A stretch of 64,000 bases of DNA, taken from assembly GCF_023503965.1 (NCBI RefSeq), contig NZ_CP097298.1, forward strand, positions 124,001 to 188,000. The letters are read 5' to 3'. Each line of letters starts with the position of its first letter. Within the stretch, counting starts at the first letter, position 1. Source of the DNA: Brevundimonas albigilva. GTDB taxonomy: Bacteria; Pseudomonadota; Alphaproteobacteria; Caulobacterales; Caulobacteraceae. This document shows, piece by piece, positions 31,421 to 40,242 of the stretch. Position numbers and translations under genes: made by a program. The notes below the pieces were generated by a model. That model was not told where the DNA came from and did no database searches. It was given only the letters and a program-made list of their open reading frames with translations.

Positions 31421-32187
31421 TTGGGCAACCAGTGCAGCACAGCGGCCTGGGTCGCCAGGGCGACGGCCAGCGCCCAGCCGAAGCTCAGGAAGGTGCCGAT
31501 GATGATGTACTCCGCCTGGTGGCGATCGTTCTGATCCTGGACGTCCCTGAACCTCAGGATGGATTTGGCGGCGAGCAGAAAGCCGACCCCCTCAGGATGG
31601 CCGATGAGGATAAAGGTCAGCGTCAACCCGCGCTCCAACCAGCCGATATATTTGCCGGCGTTGGGCATGCCGACGATCGGGCCTGAGGCGACGCCGGTCG
31701 TCAGAAGGGTGTTGGCGGCGCGCCCGGCCGGTGAAAGCGGCTCGACGAGCTTTTTGATGACGACGCCACCCACCCAGACGGCGACCACGCCCCCGCACAG
31801 CACAGCGAGCGCGGCGTAGATCTGGACCTGCACCGGCGAGGGCTGGAGCCCCCACAGGCTTTGCGAGGCCATGGCCGGCCAAGCGACGGCGAGACCGACC
31901 AGCACGGCGATATGGACGGCCTGATCCAGGCCGAACGCCCACAGCCGGTCGCCCAGCCGGTGGACCTTTAGCCAGTCCATGGCGAAATGGCTGGCGGCCA
32001 TGATGGCCACCGGGCCGAGTATGGACAGCCGGGTCGGCGCCAGCATCAGCAAGGTCAGGACCGTGACGATGGCCACATGGTCCGCCAAGCCCCGCAAGGT
32101 CTGTTTGCGGGCAATCAGGGCGTCCGACTGGAAGACGAAGTCGCCAAGCAGATGACCGGCCAGCAACAGCAGGAAGGTTTCGATCAC
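31414..32187 (-). CDS. DUF3307-family membrane protein
   Basis: A 257-residue membrane protein with about seven helices. The N-terminus IETFLLLLAGHLLGDFVFQSD is the DUF3307 signature, with conserved histidine and aspartate inside the first helices. I chose the GTG at 32187 rather than an ORF start 11 codons earlier, because the family begins here. To my knowledge genes of this family often stand next to SatD-family genes, as here. Two 18-bp palindromes lie 25-71 bases upstream and probably control it. Function of the family is not known. Confidence 0.85.
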   Translation of the reverse strand: MIETFLLLLAGHLLGDFVFQSDALIARKQTLRGLADHVAIVTVLTLLMLAPTRLSILGPVAIMAASHFAMDWLKVHRLGDRLWAFGLDQAVHIAVLVGLAVAWPAMASQSLWGLQPSPVQVQIYAALAVLCGGVVAVWVGGVVIKKLVEPLSPAGRAANTLLTTGVASGPIVGMPNAGKYIGWLERGLTLTFILIGHPEGVGFLLAAKSILRFRDVQDQNDRHQAEYIIIGTFLSFGWALAVALATQAAVLHWLPKG

Positions 32188-32211
32188 CGTGCTACGCTCC
32201 CGCGCTTTGTA

Positions 32212-32229
32212 ACAACCCATTTGGGTTGT
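32212..32229. promoter_or_regulatory. Operator-like palindrome, site 1
   Basis: ACAACCCATTTGGGTTGT, a perfect 8-2-8 inverted repeat upstream of the DUF3307 gene. It shares the ACAAC-N8-GTTGT plan with three other sites nearby. Confidence 0.7.
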
Positions 32230-32240
32230 AGGCGACGATC

Positions 32241-32258
32241 ACAACCGAATTGGGTTGT
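32241..32258. promoter_or_regulatory. Operator-like palindrome, site 2
   Basis: ACAACCGAATTGGGTTGT, ACAAC-N8-GTTGT with one asymmetric pair, exactly 29 bases from site 1 and touching the satD-like stop codon. Confidence 0.7.
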
Positions 32259-32914
32259 CATATCAGTCTCACCCGGTTCCAGGTCAACGCCTCGCTATAG
32301 TCGACGGCGCGCAGCAAGGCGGTGATCTTGGCGGCGGAAAGCGCCTTGCTCACAGCCTGCTGCGAGACCCCAAGCATCTCCGCCATGCGCGCCTGGGTCG
32401 GCGCCTCCGGCGCCAGAGCCAGCCTGGCCGCCTGCGCCTGCTTCTGGCTCCAGTCATCCATCAGCACGCTGCAGAGGTGAGAGAGCGGACCCAAGGCGCC
32501 CCACTTCAGACCCGTTTGAGGACCTCGAACCGTGATGTCGACCGTGTCGCCAAGATCATCCAGGGCGCGACCGGACAGGAGAAAGGCTTCGCCTGAGGAC
32601 AGGGAGGTCCGCTGTTTGTCGATGCGATCAACCTCGCCGTAGCCTATGGCGATGCGCGTATCCCACTCGGGGTCCCCGGCCTTCAGGCTGGCGCGAATAT
32701 AGAGCGCCGCGCGCAGAGCGAACCCGGGCTGCGTCAGCAGCATCTGCCAGCTGTCGCCGCGAAAGAAGTCGGCCGGCGCTCCGACCAGCTTGGCCCGCCA
32801 GGTTTCGATCTCCGTGGCTGCGGTCGCGAAAGCGTCCCGGGCCCCCTCAAGAGAAGCGGGGGTGAGCCGGCTGGAGCCGACGAGGTCTCCGGTCAGAACC
32901 GCGCGCGTGGTCAT
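32258..32914 (-). CDS. SatD-family protein with C-terminal helix-turn-helix
   Basis: A 218-residue protein. The N-terminus TRAVLTGDLVGSSRL and the middle RGDSWQMLL and RIAIGYGEVDRID match the SatD family, whose fold recalls nucleotide cyclases. Residues about 165-205 (RMAEMLGVSQQAVSKALSAA) are a clear helix-turn-helix. It would therefore be a DNA-binding protein with a sensor domain, and the obvious candidate to bind the ACAAC-N8-GTTGT palindromes on either side. The start at 32914 is an ATG. It follows the lipoprotein gene by 19 bases. Confidence 0.8.
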   Translation of the reverse strand: MTTRAVLTGDLVGSSRLTPASLEGARDAFATAATEIETWRAKLVGAPADFFRGDSWQMLLTQPGFALRAALYIRASLKAGDPEWDTRIAIGYGEVDRIDKQRTSLSSGEAFLLSGRALDDLGDTVDITVRGPQTGLKWGALGPLSHLCSVLMDDWSQKQAQAARLALAPEAPTQARMAEMLGVSQQAVSKALSAAKITALLRAVDYSEALTWNRVRLI

Positions 32915-32933
32915 GAAAGGCTCTCCGGCGTGA

Positions 32934-33317
32934 TCACAGGCGCGGCCCCGTCTCGTCTTTCACACAGCGCCCCGTCTGGCGCACCGCCGTCGCGCCGTCC
33001 CCGATTGTCCGCAGGATCGTGGCGTCGTAGCGGTTCACACGCGCATGGACTGGGGGCGCGTCTTCCAGAGCCGGAAACTCAATCCGGTACTGATGAGACG
33101 AAACCGACGCGCTCCCCTCTCTCGGAGCCGGCAGATTCATCCACCGGGCGGTCCGCAGGCCGGTGTCGATGACCATGGTCATCGGGGCGGCCGGCTCGAA
33201 GCTGCACGTGAACTGGACCAGGGTCGGCGGCGCGACATCGGCTTGGCGACTACAAGCGCTCAAGCTCGCCGCCACGACGACCGCGCCTCCTATCATCTCG
33301 ACGGCGCCAAACTTCAT
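32934..33317 (-). CDS. Predicted lipoprotein upstream of the SatD-like gene
   Basis: A 127-residue protein with a signal sequence and lipobox (VVVAASLSACSRQ, cysteine near residue 22), then a soluble beta-rich domain with two cysteines. No family recognised. The ATG at 33317 was chosen because the signal starts there. It heads a probable operon with the SatD-like gene and lies 33 bases downstream of a palindrome pair. Confidence 0.7.
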   Translation of the reverse strand: MKFGAVEMIGGAVVVAASLSACSRQADVAPPTLVQFTCSFEPAAPMTMVIDTGLRTARWMNLPAPREGSASVSSHQYRIEFPALEDAPPVHARVNRYDATILRTIGDGATAVRQTGRCVKDETGPRL

Positions 33318-33349
33318 TGACCCTGACCCTACGCTTTGACGATGACCAT

Positions 33350-33367
33350 ACAACTGATTTTGGTTGT
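33350..33367. promoter_or_regulatory. Operator-like palindrome, site 3
   Basis: ACAACTGATTTTGGTTGT, with the symmetry extending one or two bases further on each side (ATACAAC ... GTTGTAT). It lies upstream of the lipoprotein gene. Confidence 0.7.
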
Positions 33368-33378
33368 ATCAACAGTTA

Positions 33379-33396
33379 ACGACCAAAATCAGTTGT
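33379..33396. promoter_or_regulatory. Operator-like palindrome, site 4
   Basis: ACGACCAAAATCAGTTGT, which is the reverse complement of site 3 with a single change, again exactly 29 bases from its partner. Confidence 0.7.
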
Positions 33397-33424
33397 AGAT
33401 ACCCCCTTTATGAGGACACGACAG

Positions 33425-34372
33425 CGCGCCCTCTAGCGCCCCCGATCCACGCCGTCCCGTTCGCGAAGCTCCGCGTTTCGCCGTTGGAGCGCCTCCTCAC
33501 GTGTCTGCGGATCCGCTCGCGATCGGACAAATCGTTCGACGAGCGCCCCCAAAAGGCGCTCCTCCGATGTGGTCGAGCTTTTGAGCCTCAAACTCTCGGC
33601 GACCAGCAATTTACGGATTTTCGCCTCCCTGTTCCCCCGTTCGGCATCTCGTCTTCAACAAGTGCTGAAGGAAGCCGGCATCGAGAAACGGGCTGACAAC
33701 GGTCAGGGCGTCCACCATTTCGGGCAAGATCGGAAGGCTCCATTCGCTCTGACCCCGGCTGATCCGGAGGCGATCTACACGCACCCCGTCGGGCGCCCGC
33801 CACTTCAGCGCAGAAACCTCCGTCGCCAAGCGGCTTGGCGACAAACCGCCCAGACCGGCCCTCTCGGCCAGGCGCCGCGCGATATCGTCCGCCCCTGGCA
33901 CGAGGCGGCCCTTGGCTTGCTGGCCGCTGACGAGAACCAGACCAAGGTCCCGGTTTTCCGGCGCGGTGAGATTGCGGCTTCCGACCCACAATCGCCACTC
34001 GAAGGCCTTTTCCGACCGCATCCGAACAAGGGCCGCCTTGGGATGCCAGCTCTGGTGACGCTCATCGAAGGGCACGTCCCTCACGAACTGATCCAGAACC
34101 CCGTCAGTCTGGGAACCCTGGCCATCTTCGCCAGACGCCCGCGCTGAATAATGACCCGGGTCTTGCCGCGTAGCGCTTCAATGGCGTCCGCGAGGTCGCG
34201 ACGGGACGCCGGACGGTCTTCATCGTCTCGCCCGATAAGCGCCAAGAGCGCGGCGACGATCGAGATCGGATCAGCGGAATAGGCGGCCAGAAGCGCCAGT
34301 TCGGTCTTCCACCCGGGAGGCGGGCGAAGCGCATCGAGATAGCCTGTGATCGGCCACCCGGTCCGACCTAGT
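33425..34372 (-). pseudogene. Broken phospholipase D-like protein gene
   Basis: Reads on the minus strand GYLDALRPPPGWKTELALLA near 34,340, then after a frame shift near 34,120 HQSWHPKAALVRM and WVGSRNLTAPENRDLGLVL, an HxK...N PLD half-motif, ending near 33,611. A further coding stretch with a coiled-coil look (EAKIRKLLVAESLRLKSS) follows in another frame to about 33,425. Only one PLD half-site is visible where two are normal. The 5' end meets the NACHT fragment head to head without a start codon. PLD proteins with this N-terminus are, as I recall, common in defence islands. Confidence 0.55.
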
Positions 34373-35207
34373 CACCATCTGGGCCGACTATAGCGGCATC
34401 GTCCAGAAATCCGCGCCGGCCACTTTGCTGGTGATCACGCGCCAAGGTCTGTCTACGGACGCCCAGGCCTATGTCGATGAGCAGGCAGGCCTGCGTCATC
34501 AGACCATTTGGGAACTTGAGAACGAGATCCTGGGGCTGACCGACTACGTCCGCTCCCTGACCGGCCTCTTCCACCAGGATGGCCTGAGCGATTATTACAT
34601 TCCCGGCCGCGCGCGCCTGGCCAGATACGAAAGTGATCACCGCACCCTGTCCGAGACGGACACCCTGCTGTTCGAAGCCGTCACGACCTGGATCGACGGC
34701 GAGGACTATCAACCGATCGCGATCTTGGGCGGCTACGGTGCCGGCAAATCCAGCTTCATCAAGCGCCTAGTCGCCAACCAGGCCGAACGGGCCTTGTCCG
34801 ATCCCTACGCACGCCGCCCGATCCTAATCGGTCTCGGTGAGTACGCGCGATATTCCAGTTTAGAAGGCCTGTTGGGTGGCAAGTTCACCCACGACTTCCC
34901 GGTGGACGGCTTCAACGTCCATCACTTCCTGGAACTCAGCGACAAGGGCCGGTTGTTGGTGGCCCTCGACGGGTTCGATGAGATGAAGCATGCCATGACG
35001 TGGGGCGACTTTCGGGCCCAGATCGCGAGCTTGAACCGGCTCACGCACGGCAAGGCCAAGGTCGTCCTATCGGGGCGGCCGAGCGCCTTCACCTCGACGG
35101 AGGAGCACGTTCATGTCCTGCGCGGCCTGAAGCGTTACCAGGAGGGCTATCGGCGCCTTGGCGCCTGGGCCGCCAGCCGATTGGCGGACAGCCGCCCGCA
35201 GGCATAG
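34353..35207 (+). pseudogene. Fragment of a NACHT-type (STAND) NTPase
   Basis: An open frame whose best start is a TTG at 34425, although coding text (DLVTIWADYSGIVQKSAPA) runs about 24 codons further upstream with no start. It holds Walker A ILGGYGAGKSSF, the extended Walker B LLVALDGFDEMKH and the sensor region KVVLSGRPSAF, typical of NACHT NTPases found in antiphage and other immunity proteins. There is no C-terminal sensor region: the frame ends within 45 residues in sequence that is antisense to a nuclease gene. Both ends are therefore lost. The N-terminal text resembles the end of a restriction-nuclease-like domain, but that is a guess. Confidence 0.6.
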
Positions 35208-35398
35208 GCCCTGCCCTGCGCATCGTCGCAGACCTGCCGGCCCTCGGGCGCATCCACACCCCACAGCCGGATGCGGACGCCGTGGACTTCCAGGGTGTCG
35301 CCATCGATGACCGACGCCCGCCCTTCGACAGTAGGCGGCTCCGGCGCGCAGCCGACGAGAAGTACCAATGCGGGAATCAGAACGCGCATGACCCTCAT
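35165..35398 (-). pseudogene. 5' part of a thermonuclease (SNase-like) lipoprotein gene
   Basis: Starts MRVMRVLIPALVLLVGCAPE, a signal with lipobox, then VEGRASVIDGDTLEVHGVRI and LWGVDAPEGRQVCDD, the N-terminal half of the staphylococcal-nuclease fold with its calcium-binding aspartates. After about 70 residues the family likeness stops where the NACHT fragment begins on the other strand, so the catalytic C-terminal half is missing. Confidence 0.65.
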
Positions 35399-35548
35399 AG
35401 CCCAAAGCCTGAGCCCGGACCGACCTCCCAGCGGCTATATCAATCTCGCAGAGCCGAACCCCGGGACATCACGCCGGACGAGGGAAAGGACATACGGACT
35501 TAGCCCTGTTCGTCCGATCGCGGGCTCGACGACATCGCGCCCGCCGAT

Positions 35549-36636
35549 ATGGAGTTTCTGCATATCGGCGCCCATCTGCCAGGGACGCCTCTGCTTAACG
35601 AGCTTCTCGCGCTGCGCCGCGTCGACACCCGCCATTTCGACCCGGAAGTCTGGGCCTTCACCGATCAGATCGATCTGTCGAAGTCGGGGGTGAGTCGGTT
35701 GGTCAATGTGGACGACGCCGCGCTGCAGAAGCGGTTGGATTCGATCGAGACCAACATCCAGTATCTCGACACCGGCCAGCCCGTCTCCGCCGGCCACACG
35801 GCGTTCAGCGGATGGAAGAGCCCGTGGTGGTGGTGGCGGGCGCGTCACCTGACGCTCCTGGAGTTCGAGCGTCGCGGTTTGACGCCCGTGCCGGCCCCAG
35901 TCATCCCGCCGCCCATCGTGCTCGCCCCGGCCCTGCGCGGCGTCAACACCGGCGGCGGGGAACTGCTCGTGCGCCTGAGCCAGAAACGATACCTGATGCA
36001 GATGCTTCAGGCGGGACAGCTTCGCTTGCGCCGGCGGCCTCCTATGACGACTCCCGCCTGGACGCCGCCCGCGCCGACGACGAGATGGCCAAGGCCTACC
36101 AGAGACCCGGACAGGTCCTGCGGATCACCACCGAAGACGGTCGCGCGATCGAGGCGATCGGAGACGTGAGTTTCGCGCGACAACGCCGGTCCGAAGACGC
36201 CGGCGCGCTGGTCGATCATCCCTACTGGATGATGTCCTTCAGCTCCGATCTCGACCCGCGATTGCTCGACGCCTTCGCCAGCGCGGACCCTGACGAGGAC
36301 GCCTTTCTGGTCGTCTTCGATGTTCGGGCCTTTTTCGAACGCGCGGCGCCCGTCCTGGCTGATGCTGCGCCCGGCGGGACGTACAGTCTCGTCCAGAACG
36401 ACTACTTCGACCCCTACTATCCGCCCGGGGACGGCCTGCAGGCGATCCGGTCCAAGCTGATGGCCTATGCCTACCAACGGGAGGTCCGGTTCGCGGTGGA
36501 CCCTTTGGGATATCTGAAGACCGCAGCGGACGGCTGTCTCTATGTCGAGATCGGATCGATCGAAGACATCGCCGGCGTCTATGGCCGCGATGGGTCGAAG
36601 ATCGCCGGCATCGGCCCCGCCACCTGGTCAGATTGA
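35549..36636 (+). CDS. Hypothetical protein, apparent frameshift
   Basis: Two frames join near 36,020 into about 360 residues: MEFLHIGAHLPGTPLLNELL ... QMLQAGQLR, then LAPAASYDDSRLDAARADDE ... GIGPATWSD. A missing base there gives a smooth join. The second half (YWMMSFSSDLDPRLL and KLMAYAYQREVRFA) recalls DUF2971-like proteins, which open with a similar 'low score, small domain' region, but I am not sure. The first half is unrecognised. In-frame text before the ATG is short. The gene sits next to scrambled defence-type genes. Confidence 0.55.
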
Positions 36637-37053
36637 GGCCGGATCGCATTTGGGCGGCAATCCGCTCATAGGCGGCAAAGACTGGGCATCACCCATTTTC
36701 TCCTGCCGGGGGCGAGGTGACGCGCTGACCCTAGCCCCCCCGCCCGACGAAATTCTTTCCGCCCGCCTTACCGTGACGACCGGCGCCCGCGATTGGATGG
36801 TCGAAAGGCGGGATCCGGCGCGGGACGCCTTGTAAAGGTCGCACTCAGACACCGGATGATCGTCACGGGCTTTTTCGCTGGTTTGATCGAGCACCGCGCG
36901 CAACCGGGAACCTTCAAACAACAAGGCCTGCACGGCGTCAGGTCGACAGCGGATCCACCGCAGGCCTTCACGACGGGCGGCCTCGAAAGACCGGCCGGAC
37001 AGCCAGCGCGGATGGAGGCGTCCGTCCGCCTCCAGCACGATCAGATAGACCAT
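36628..37053 (-). CDS. Hypothetical small protein (weak)
   Basis: 141 codons from the ATG at 37053. The first about 80 residues (MVYLIVLEADGRLHPRWLSG and on to SECDLYKAS) have normal codon use; the tail is arginine- and proline-rich and less convincing, so the true end may be earlier or hidden by an indel. It overlaps the end of the convergent gene by a few bases. No family recognised. Confidence 0.4.
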   Translation of the reverse strand: MVYLIVLEADGRLHPRWLSGRSFEAARREGLRWIRCRPDAVQALLFEGSRLRAVLDQTSEKARDDHPVSECDLYKASRAGSRLSTIQSRAPVVTVRRAERISSGGGARVSASPRPRQEKMGDAQSLPPMSGLPPKCDPASI

Positions 37054-37296
37054 TCCCACTCGATTGCTCTAAGCTGGATAAAATCATGAATCAGTTGGTT
37101 TTTTCGCGGCCCACCTACTTTAACACCGGCTCGCCGCCCGACCGTTCGGCTTGGTTCTGAAAACATTAGATAAATAGACCGATGTAAAAACCGCGTGATC
37201 GCGCAATCTTTCGAGACGTATTGACAATCTCAAACTCGAATTAACAATCGATTCTTGCGCGTTCACTTGCCTCCGCTAGACTAGCATGAACAGAAC

Positions 37297-38061
37297 CTAC
37301 ATCGCCATCGCTGACGCCGGCAGAGCGTAGTGCATAACCAGCATCCAGATCGCCATGGCGATCATCATCAGGTTCTCGGTCAGGGATAGGAAGCCAAGCG
37401 GCACATTGCTGTCTCCACCGACGCAGGCGCATTTCAGTTCGCGCTTGTCGATGTAGACAGCCTTGAAGACCGAGGCCGCGCCAATGCCGCCGATGAACAG
37501 GGCCACCGGGACCGACAACCAAGTCAGGACGCCCGCGACCATCAACGCGCCTGCCCCGAACTCGGCGAACGGATAGACCTTGCCGTATGGCACCCACCGC
37601 TTGGCCAGCAGGTCGTAGTTCAGGAACATGGATGAGAAGCTCTCGATGTTCTGGAGCTTCAGCATGGCGAGGGCCATCATAGACAGGGCGATAAACCACT
37701 CCCCTGCCCGCACGGTGAACGGCGTGCCAAAAATCGTCAGGCTGAGCATCGTCGCCATCACGGCGGTGGTCAGGAAGACGACGAGGACCGGCGTGTAGGT
37801 GGTCGCCTTGGGATCGCGGACCTTGAGACCGAGATAGCGGCGCAGATCGTCGTGGCCGCCGACACGCTGGCCGTCGATGAACACCTGCGGCGTTGTCTTC
37901 ACCCCGTGCTCGGCCTTGAAGGCGTCGGTCTGCTCGCGGGTCGTGAGCCAGTGGTCCTCGACCTTGTAGCCCCGGCTCTTGAGAAGATGCCGGGCCTTGA
38001 GCCCCCACGGACAGGTGTGGTCGGGCATCACCATCCGATAGATGACAGCGGTCTTGGTCAT
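37297..38061 (-). CDS. Glutaredoxin-MauE fusion membrane protein
   Basis: 254 residues. Residues 1-80 are a glutaredoxin-like domain with CPWGLKARHLL in the active-site place and TTPQVFIDGQRVGGHDDL, the cis-proline and glutathione-site region. Four membrane helices follow, of the MauE/DoxX type, with CACVGGDSNVPLGFLSLTEN. Such fusions are known beside mercury and copper genes; they may pass reducing power for metal or disulfide handling. The ATG at 38061 was chosen because it begins the glutaredoxin fold. It diverges from a MerR gene with a shared operator. Confidence 0.88.
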   Translation of the reverse strand: MTKTAVIYRMVMPDHTCPWGLKARHLLKSRGYKVEDHWLTTREQTDAFKAEHGVKTTPQVFIDGQRVGGHDDLRRYLGLKVRDPKATTYTPVLVVFLTTAVMATMLSLTIFGTPFTVRAGEWFIALSMMALAMLKLQNIESFSSMFLNYDLLAKRWVPYGKVYPFAEFGAGALMVAGVLTWLSVPVALFIGGIGAASVFKAVYIDKRELKCACVGGDSNVPLGFLSLTENLMMIAMAIWMLVMHYALPASAMAM

Positions 38062-38095
38062 TGCAGGCTCCTTGATCTTCAAATCCGAGCTACAG

Positions 38096-38127
38096 CTCTT
38101 AGGTTCCGTACCTAGATACGGAGTCAA
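38096..38127 (-). promoter_or_regulatory. MerR-type promoter/operator of the glutaredoxin-MauE gene
   Basis: On the minus strand TTGACT (-35) and TAAGAG (-10) are 20 bases apart, and the spacer holds the dyad CCGTACCTAGATACGG (38106-38121). An over-long spacer with a dyad inside is the hallmark of MerR-activated promoters. The merR gene starts three bases beyond, so the same site would also control it. Confidence 0.75.
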
Positions 38128-38129
38128 GC

Positions 38130-38666
38130 ATGAACGTTCGGACGATCGCAGGGTTGGCGCGAGACGGCGGCGTCGGGGTGGAGACTGTCCGCTTTTATCA
38201 GCGTCGCGGATTGCTTTCGACGCCTGACAAATGGTCGCGTGATGGCGCTGGCGCGGGCGTTCGACGCTATGGCGAGGAGGACGTGCGCCAGCTGAAGTTC
38301 ATTCGCTCCGCACAGACGGCGGGCTTCACCCTCGAGCAGATCAAAGAGCTGTTGTCGCTCGACGCTGGCGAGGATCGCACGCGCGCCCGTGCGTTGGCCG
38401 CGGAGAGGCTGGAGGCGCTGGATCGAACCATCTCCGATCTTGAGGGGGCGAGAGCGGCGTTGCGCCGACTGGCGAGCGCTTGCGCGGCGAACGACAGCGG
38501 ACCGTGTCCGATCATTTCGGCCTTTCAGGTGAAAAGGTTTGAAATCTTGCCCTGTCTTGGCGAACGGGGTGCGAGGGCCGGCAGCCGTCCCGCCTGGGAA
38601 AAACCCGACTGCGTGGCCACGCAAGCGCGAGGACCGGAACGTCCCGCAGCCAGAACTGTTCGTTGA
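38130..38666 (+). CDS. MerR-family metal-responsive regulator
   Basis: 178 residues. The N-terminal winged helix-turn-helix (ARDGGVGVETVRFYQRRGLL) and the dimer helix are clear. The metal-binding end has SACAANDSGPCPIISAF, which keeps two cysteines of the MerR plan but lacks the first one (LLSLDAGEDRTRARA has no cysteine). It is thus unlikely to be a classic three-cysteine mercury sensor. The last about 40 residues have no family likeness and may result from an indel. It diverges from the glutaredoxin-MauE gene. Confidence 0.88.
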   Translation: MNVRTIAGLARDGGVGVETVRFYQRRGLLSTPDKWSRDGAGAGVRRYGEEDVRQLKFIRSAQTAGFTLEQIKELLSLDAGEDRTRARALAAERLEALDRTISDLEGARAALRRLASACAANDSGPCPIISAFQVKRFEILPCLGERGARAGSRPAWEKPDCVATQARGPERPAARTVR

Positions 38667-38688
38667 TCATCACTTTCGGAGAACGAAG

Positions 38689-39132
38689 ATGTCGATCAAA
38701 CTGAACGTTGGTCTGGCGACCGCCGCGCTATCCGTGCTCCTCACGGCGTGCAATCCTGCGGGACAGGCCGATAGAACCGCGACTGCCGACTCGGGGTCGG
38801 CGGCCGAACACAGCGTTCCGGCGGTCCAGCCGATGGCGGGGCCCGAGACGCCCTTTTCCACCTCTGAACAGCAGATGCATCAGGCCATGGTGCAGGCGCA
38901 CGGCGCAGACCCGCAGGAGACCTACGCCCTGAAGATGATCGAGCACCACCGGGGCGCCATCGCCATGTCGGAGGTTCTGATGCGCGAGAACCCGGACGCT
39001 GCGCTCCGCGAGATGGCCGAAAAGACGATTACGATGCAGCGCCAGGAGATCACGGCGCTGGAGCAGTGGGTCGCGCAACATCGGTCCGCCGCGGCAACCC
39101 CCGCTTCGGGTTCGGTCCAGCCCGGAGCCTGA
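38689..39132 (+). CDS. DUF305 lipoprotein
   Basis: 147 residues with a lipobox (SVLLTACNPAG). The DUF305 core has MHQAMVQAHGADPQ and MIEHHRGAIAMSEVLM, whose paired histidines and methionines suggest copper or other metal binding in the periplasm. The ATG at 38689 follows GGAGAACGAAG. It is followed by a second DUF305 gene, a common grouping in copper islands. Confidence 0.88.
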   Translation: MSIKLNVGLATAALSVLLTACNPAGQADRTATADSGSAAEHSVPAVQPMAGPETPFSTSEQQMHQAMVQAHGADPQETYALKMIEHHRGAIAMSEVLMRENPDAALREMAEKTITMQRQEITALEQWVAQHRSAAATPASGSVQPGA

Positions 39133-39228
39133 CGCGGGACGAATACGCGCGGGGACTGGTCTGCCCGTGCGTATTTGCTTTTGAACGGCGTCGATCGTCG
39201 GCGTCTGTCCGCCGGCGGGAGGTCACTC

Positions 39229-39675
39229 ATGCACGAAAAGAGCTATCGCAACCTCGCGATTGAACTCATCGTCCACTTCATCATCATGTATTTGGTGATG
39301 TTCACGATGATCGCGACGCTCGATCACTTCAACTTCAATCTGAACAATCTCTACATGACGCTGATGATGGTCGCGCCAATGGCTGTCCTCATGCTGGTTC
39401 TGATGCGCGAGATGTATCCGAACAATCGGCTCAACCTGGCCATTGGGCTGGCCTCGGTGATCATCTTCGCGGGCAGCTTCTACGCCATGCGCACCCAGGC
39501 GGCGATCGGCGACAAGGAACTCATTCGAGGAATGATCCCCCACCACTCCGGCGCGATCCTGATGTGCGGCAAGGCCAAGCTGAGCGACCCGGAACTGGTC
39601 GCGCTGTGCGCAGAGATCGTCGAGGCCCAGAAGCGCGAGATCCGACAGATGCAGGCGATTCAGGATCGGCTTTGA
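39229..39675 (+). CDS. DUF305 membrane protein
   Basis: 148 residues. Three hydrophobic segments (about 10-30, 40-60 and 70-90) come first, then a DUF305-like domain with ELIRGMIPHHSGAILMCGKA, placing metal-binding His and Met residues outside the membrane. I chose the ATG at 39229 (MHEKSYRNLA). It is not a paralogue copy of the previous gene, as only the HH..AI motif region is alike. Confidence 0.85.
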   Translation: MHEKSYRNLAIELIVHFIIMYLVMFTMIATLDHFNFNLNNLYMTLMMVAPMAVLMLVLMREMYPNNRLNLAIGLASVIIFAGSFYAMRTQAAIGDKELIRGMIPHHSGAILMCGKAKLSDPELVALCAEIVEAQKREIRQMQAIQDRL

Positions 39676-39875
39676 CGGCTCTTCCGGCGGGACACGTCCG
39701 CCGGTCCCGCCAACTCGCCATTCCCGTTCGAGGTGGCCTCGCTCGCCGCCCCGAGTGTTGTCGTCGGTTTCACGGCGTGAGGTCGGCCAGCGTCGGCCGC
39801 CGTTGGCGAGGGGAAAGTCGATGCGACGCGTAGACTAGTCGAAGGCCGGACCGGCCACTCGTTAGGAGACACAGT

Positions 39876-40238
39876 ATGCGTGCATTCAACCCCGTTCCCT
39901 ATGTCGCCCTGGCGACTGCGGTCGTCCTCGCCGCTGGACCTGCGGCAGCTCACGCTCGTCTTGTCAGCGCCACGCCCGCGCCGAACGCCACAGTCGGTGC
40001 GACCCGCACGCTGACCTTGACCTTCAGCGAGCGCTCTGTGCCTGCGTTCTCCGGCTTCGACGTGGTCAACTCGGCCGGCGAGAAGCTCGCGGTCCGCACT
40101 TCGGTCGCTGAAGACGGCAAGACCCTGACCGGGACTCTGACGCGACCGCTGACTGCTGGCGACTATCGCGTCGACTGGCGCATCGCCTCGAGCGACGGTC
40201 ACCGCATGACCGGCTCGTACACCTTCACGGTGCGCTGA
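39876..40238 (+). CDS. copC: Copper-binding periplasmic protein CopC
   Basis: 120 residues with a signal peptide cut near AAAHARLVSATPAPNA, so that the mature protein starts with the histidine used for Cu(II). The beta-sandwich ends SSDGHRMTGSYTFTVR, with the second histidine ligand. It precedes copD by four bases, a usual pairing for copper uptake into or through the inner membrane. Confidence 0.93.
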   Translation: MRAFNPVPYVALATAVVLAAGPAAAHARLVSATPAPNATVGATRTLTLTFSERSVPAFSGFDVVNSAGEKLAVRTSVAEDGKTLTGTLTRPLTAGDYRVDWRIASSDGHRMTGSYTFTVR

Positions 40239-40242
40239 CGCC

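Noticed and set aside
39540..39600. Tandem duplication of the DUF305 gene
   Set aside because: The two neighbouring DUF305 proteins share only the HH..AI motif region and differ in topology, so they are not a recent duplication.
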